Source of the DNA: JBFWMG01 sp050251715
Lineage (GTDB): Bacteria; Desulfobacterota; Desulfovibrionia; Desulfovibrionales; Desulfovibrionaceae
Assembly: GCA_050251715.1 (NCBI GenBank)
Contig: JBFWMG010000010.1
Coordinates: 1 to 64,000, forward strand
DNA length: 64,000 nucleotides
Direction: 5' to 3'
Below, piece by piece: positions 60,920 to 64,000 of the stretch (position 1 is its first letter; the number at the start of each line of letters is the position of its first letter). The notes under the pieces were generated by a model. That model had not been told where the DNA came from and searched no databases. It saw nothing but the letters and a program-made list of their open reading frames with translations. Both the position numbers and the translations under genes were made by a program.

Positions 60920-62430
60920 CCCAGCCCATCCGTTTTGGCCGCGACAACGGCTTCCTCCTCGCCATGGACGACCTGCCGCTGCTCGACGCCGCCACCTTCC
61001 GCCAGGCGCTGACCGGGGTGCTGGCGGACAATGGACGGGTCGCCAGCTATTTTGGCCACCGCACCGGCGAGGGCTTGGAGGTCTACGCCATCCTGGCCTA
61101 CGACTGGACCGGCGACATGGCCGCCCTGCGCTGCCGGATGGAAGAATCCTTCATATCCCTGACACCCGAGCATCCCCAACTCCATCTCTTCGAACGGGAA
61201 CTGGCCGAGCAGTTCGGCGTGCGGCCCGACGGCCACCCGTGGTGCAAGGCGGTACGCTTTCAGACGCCGGACGCGGCATCCGGTGCGGCGGACTCCGGCG
61301 GCAAGGCGCCCGCCATTGGCGACATCCCCTTCTACCGCGTGGAAGGCGAGGACATCCACGAAGTCGCCGTGGGTCCGGTGCATGCCGGGGTCATCGAACC
61401 GGGCCATTTCCGGTTCCAGTGCCATGGCGAGGAAGTGCTGCACTTGGAAATTTCCCTGGGCTACCAGCACCGGGGCGTGGAACAGGCGCTCGCGGGCGGC
61501 CCCCACCCCGGCGACCCGCACCGCATGGAGGCCGTGGCCGGGGACACGAGCATAGGCCACGCCACGGCCCACGCCCGGCTGCTGGAAGCCCTGGCCGGGG
61601 TCAAGACGCCGCCCAGGGCCAACGCCCTGCGCGCCGTGGCCCTGGAACTGGAACGCATCGCCAACCATGTGGGAGATATCGGCGCGCTGGCCGGAGACGT
61701 GGGCTTCCTGCCCACCTCGGCCTATTGCGGGCGGCTGCGCGGCGACTACCTGAACCTGTCCGCCGCGCTCTGCGGCAGCCGTTTCGGGCGGGGCATGGTG
61801 CGTCCCGGCGGGGTGCTGTTCGACATGGACACGGCGCTGGTGGAACAGGTGTTGGAGCGGCTGAACGTCCTGGAACCCGAGACGCGCGGCGCCATTGACC
61901 TGTGTTTTGACACCCCCTCGGTCCTGGCCCGCTTCGACGGCACGGGCAAGGTCAGCGCCGATGACGCCACGGCCCTGGGGCTGGTGGGCGTGGCGGCCAG
62001 GGCCAGCGGCCTGAACCGCGACTCGCGCCTGCGCTTTCTGGCTGCCGACGGATTTGGCAGGCCCGACATCACCATGGTGGAGCCGGACGGCGACGTCTTT
62101 GCCAGGGCCAACGTCCGCCGCCGCGAAATCTATGGCAGCCTGGCCATGCTCCGCAAACTGCTCAAGGGACTGCCAGATGGCGAGGTGCGCGCGCCGCTGG
62201 CGACGCTGCCGCCCCACGCGATCGGCGTGGGCGTGTGCGAGGGATGGCGCGGCGAGGTGGTGCACTGCGCCGTCACGGACAGCCAGGGCCGCATCGCCCG
62301 CTACAAGATCGTGGATCCCTCGTTCCACAACTGGAGCGGCCTGGCCATGGCCCTGCGCGGCCAGCAGATATCCGACTTCCCGCTCTGCAACAAGAGCTTC
62401 AACCTGTCGTACTGCGGCTTCGACCTCTAG
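60916..62430 (+). CDS. Ehr-type large subunit: HycE/HyfG-like protein lacking the NiFe cysteines
   Basis: 504 residues. Residues about 30-110 are a NuoC/HycE N-terminal domain ('LHLFERELAEQFGVRPDGHPWCKAVRF'), the rest a NuoD/HycE fold ('VGPVHAGVIEPGHFRFQCHGEEVLHLEISLGYQHRGVE', 'ALRAVALELERIANHVGDIGAL'). Where [NiFe] hydrogenases have CxxC after that region, this protein reads 'EAVAGDTSIGHATAHARLL' (residues 205-223) with no Cys. At the C-terminus it reads 'KSFNLSYCGFDL' with one Cys and no DPCxxC or protease extension. It therefore cannot hold a NiFe centre. Such complexes are called Ehr (hydrogenase-related) and their substrate is not settled. Confidence 0.9.
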   Translation: MTQPIRFGRDNGFLLAMDDLPLLDAATFRQALTGVLADNGRVASYFGHRTGEGLEVYAILAYDWTGDMAALRCRMEESFISLTPEHPQLHLFERELAEQFGVRPDGHPWCKAVRFQTPDAASGAADSGGKAPAIGDIPFYRVEGEDIHEVAVGPVHAGVIEPGHFRFQCHGEEVLHLEISLGYQHRGVEQALAGGPHPGDPHRMEAVAGDTSIGHATAHARLLEALAGVKTPPRANALRAVALELERIANHVGDIGALAGDVGFLPTSAYCGRLRGDYLNLSAALCGSRFGRGMVRPGGVLFDMDTALVEQVLERLNVLEPETRGAIDLCFDTPSVLARFDGTGKVSADDATALGLVGVAARASGLNRDSRLRFLAADGFGRPDITMVEPDGDVFARANVRRREIYGSLAMLRKLLKGLPDGEVRAPLATLPPHAIGVGVCEGWRGEVVHCAVTDSQGRIARYKIVDPSFHNWSGLAMALRGQQISDFPLCNKSFNLSYCGFDL

Positions 62431-62441
62431 GGGACACCAGT

Positions 62442-63197
62442 ATGCTGGAGATCATTCGCGAGCGCCTGCGCCAGGGATACCGGACCGGCACGTTCCCCGC
62501 CACCGCGCCCACCCTGCCGGAACGTTTTCGCGGCCTGCCCGTGCTCGACGCGGCGCGCTGCGCCCAGGGCTGCGACGACTGCCTGCGCAACTGCCCGTAC
62601 CAGGCCGTGGTGCGCGTGGACGGCGCGTTGCGCCTGGACATGGGCCGCTGCCTGTTCTGCGCCGACTGCCCGGCCTGCCCGCACGGCGCGCTGGATTTTG
62701 GCCGGGAATACGCGCTGGCCGCGCGCACCCGCGACGGCCTGCTGTGCGGCGGCCCGGATGCGTACCAGCCCGCCGAGGCGCTGGACAAGCGGCTGCGCAC
62801 CCTGTTCGGCCGCTCGCTGCATCTGCGCCAGGTCTCCGCCGGGGGGTGCAACGCCTGCGAGGCGGACCTCAACGTGCTCGCCACCCTGGTCTTCGACCTG
62901 GGCCGCTTCGGCATCCGTTTCGTGGCCTCGCCGCGCCACGCCGACGGCATCATGGTCACCGGCCCGGTCACGCACCACATGCGCAGCGCCCTGCTGGACA
63001 CCTATGCCGCCGTGCCCGAACCCCGCCTGGTCATCGCCTCGGGCGCCTGCGCCATCGGGGGCGGCCCGTTTCGCGGCAGCCCCCAGGCCAATGACGGAGT
63101 GGGCGACCTGCTGCCCGTGGACCTGTACATCCCCGGCTGCCCCCCGCATCCCTACACCGCACTGGACGGCCTGCTGCGCCTGCTCGGCCGCATCTGA
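62442..63197 (+). CDS. Ehr-type Fe-S subunit: ferredoxin domain fused to HyfI/NuoB-like small subunit
   Basis: 251 residues. The N-terminal half carries two [4Fe-4S] motifs, Cys40/44/47/51 (CAQGCDDCLRNCP) and Cys70/73/76/79 (CLFCADCPACP), the role of HyfH/HycF in other complexes. The C-terminal half is NuoB/HycG-like with Cys136 and Cys139 ('AGGCNACEADL'), Cys203 ('ASGACAIGGG') and Cys233 ('IPGCPPHPYTAL'), so the cluster next to the active site is intact. The fusion explains the absence of a separate ferredoxin-like subunit gene. It is the last gene of the operon, 11 nt after the large subunit gene. Confidence 0.9.
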   Translation: MLEIIRERLRQGYRTGTFPATAPTLPERFRGLPVLDAARCAQGCDDCLRNCPYQAVVRVDGALRLDMGRCLFCADCPACPHGALDFGREYALAARTRDGLLCGGPDAYQPAEALDKRLRTLFGRSLHLRQVSAGGCNACEADLNVLATLVFDLGRFGIRFVASPRHADGIMVTGPVTHHMRSALLDTYAAVPEPRLVIASGACAIGGGPFRGSPQANDGVGDLLPVDLYIPGCPPHPYTALDGLLRLLGRI

Positions 63198-63233
63198 CAC
63201 CGCCGCGCGCACGCACGCACGCAAAATACAGAC

Positions 63234-63502
63234 CCGGGGGAAGGAGAGAGGAGAGGGAAAACCCCTTTTTCCAAGCATAAAAAGGGGTTTTCCCTCTCCT
63301 CTCTCCTTCCCCCAGACCCCCATCCGCTCTTCTCTCTCTTTCCCCAAAAACTGCTGGCTGGGGGGATGGATACAGGTGGGACAGGCGAGTTCCCCAGGTG
63401 GGCGGCTGGCAGTGGATGATGGAGTGGAAGGCCGTTCACCCGACGCCGTGAGCATAAGACGGCAAGGAAGAAACCGCAGGGAAAATGGCTGGTTGTCAGC
63501 AG
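63234..63502 (+). repeat. Structured intergenic repeat, copy B
   Basis: Second copy of the element at 150-477. Here the palindrome is perfect: 35-nt arms 63236-63270 and 63279-63313 around the identical loop CCAAGCAT. The following hairpin (TCCCCA...TGGGGG) and the downstream homology to TTGTCAGCAG are kept, while the 52-bp internal unit is single. It lies 36 nt past the end of the Ehr operon. Confidence 0.85.
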
Positions 63503-63537
63503 AAAAAAGCCGATGGGCCACGCCCATCGGCTTTTTT
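63503..63537. terminator. Bidirectional terminator between the Ehr operon and fdhE
   Basis: A perfect 9-bp stem (63509-63517 with 63523-63531) and loop CCACG lies between six A residues on the left and six T residues on the right. Confidence 0.9.
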
Positions 63538-63585
63538 ACATGCGGGATGTGAAAATCAACCGTCGCAGCGTCCCCCTCCGGCGCG

Positions 63586-64000
63586 CTACGACGAAGTCTC
63601 GGGCGCGTTCCACGGCGCGGGCGCCACGGGAACGAAACCCTCCTTGCGGGCCACGACGTCCAGATGCATGAGGCCCAGCGGCGCCACGTGCATGTCGGGC
63701 GCCACGGCCAACTCGCGCAGGTCGATGCACAAGAAATAGGCGTTGCATTTGGTGCACGCCTCCACCCGTTCGTGGCGCTGGTCCTTTTCATGAATCATGC
63801 GCCGTGAGCCGGGGTCGTGGTTGCCGCACGCCGGGCAGGCGTCGCGGCGGAACCGCCATTCGTGGCCGCACAGCGAACAGTGCAGGTACTTTTGCCCGCC
63901 GCCGCCCACCAGCGCCTCCACTTCCGTGGGCTCGGGCCTGGCCAGATAGGCGACCGAGGGGAACGAGCCGCAGATGGGGCAGGTGCCCTGGTTCCAGCTG
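63586..64000 (-). CDS. fdhE: Formate dehydrogenase accessory protein FdhE (3' part; gene runs off the window)
   Basis: The frame is open from the window edge to the stop at 63586. The visible 138 residues hold the FdhE zinc-finger-like region: 'CPICGSFPSVAYL', 'LHCSLCGHEWRFRRDACPACGN', and 'VEACTKCNAYFLCIDLRE'. The CPxCGS..P and CxxCxxxW pattern is diagnostic. FdhE binds the catalytic subunit of periplasmic formate dehydrogenases and helps place it before Tat export. The remaining N-terminal part lies beyond 64000. It converges on the Ehr operon. Confidence 0.9.
   Translation of the reverse strand, partial: SWNQGTCPICGSFPSVAYLARPEPTEVEALVGGGGQKYLHCSLCGHEWRFRRDACPACGNHDPGSRRMIHEKDQRHERVEACTKCNAYFLCIDLRELAVAPDMHVAPLGLMHLDVVARKEGFVPVAPAPWNAPETSS

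Noticed and set aside
60916..62430. Annotation as an active [NiFe] hydrogenase large subunit
   Set aside because: Both nickel-binding CxxC motifs and the C-terminal processing site are absent.

Overview
The window is high-GC DNA from a Gram-negative anaerobe. The best fit is a sulfate-reducing deltaproteobacterium of the Desulfovibrionales. That placement is an inference from gene content and style: an FdhE formate dehydrogenase maturation gene, a hydrogenase-like membrane complex of the Ehr type, a kinase carrying a 'two-CW' cysteine-rich module, a ferredoxin-nitroreductase fusion and a very dense set of PAS sensor kinases. No 16S gene or other direct taxonomic marker is present. The only RNA gene is a tRNA-Arg(CCG).

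Layout. 0-5 kb: the tail of an unidentified gene with an in-frame stop, a structured intergenic repeat, then a minus-strand pair (TraT-like lipoprotein and a lipoprotein with a trypsin-like protease domain) and a plus-strand pair of exported thioredoxin-fold proteins. 5-8.3 kb: a surface-sugar group (winged-helix regulator, NeuB-type synthase, glycosyltransferase-like protein). 8.5-13.6 kb: one 1692-residue FecR/Gly-Glu/RTX protein that looks like a type I secretion substrate. 13.7-24.7 kb: minus-strand signalling genes (pseudopilin, three sensor kinases, a REC-PAS-GGDEF protein) around an iron-type alcohol dehydrogenase. 24.8-29.9 kb: a ferredoxin-nitroreductase, then a three-gene sensing operon (binding lipoprotein, two-CW kinase, REC-STAS regulator). 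30.4-35.7 kb: UbiD/UbiX, UPF0173 hydrolase, ComB-like phosphatase, PagL-like protein, lactonase-like hydrolase. 36.0 kb: the tRNA.

37-55 kb is the most unusual part. It holds two exported FGE-fold proteins, a caspase-fold lipoprotein, an exported partner, a hybrid kinase, a Tat-exported metallo-beta-lactamase-fold protein, an OmpA-like protein, a second exported caspase-fold protein, two small lipoproteins, a CHASE2 adenylate cyclase, a FecR-like protein and a TPR-CHAT lipoprotein. Almost every product carries an export signal, so this looks like an envelope-located cysteine-peptidase network joined to cAMP and phosphorelay signalling. Its function is not known to me.

55.9-63.2 kb: a six-gene operon for a membrane complex built like group 4 [NiFe] hydrogenase and complex I. 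The large subunit lacks the nickel-binding CxxC pairs, which makes it an Ehr-type complex. The window ends in fdhE (partial). A second copy of the structured repeat seen at the left edge lies just before it, about 63 kb away and in the same orientation.
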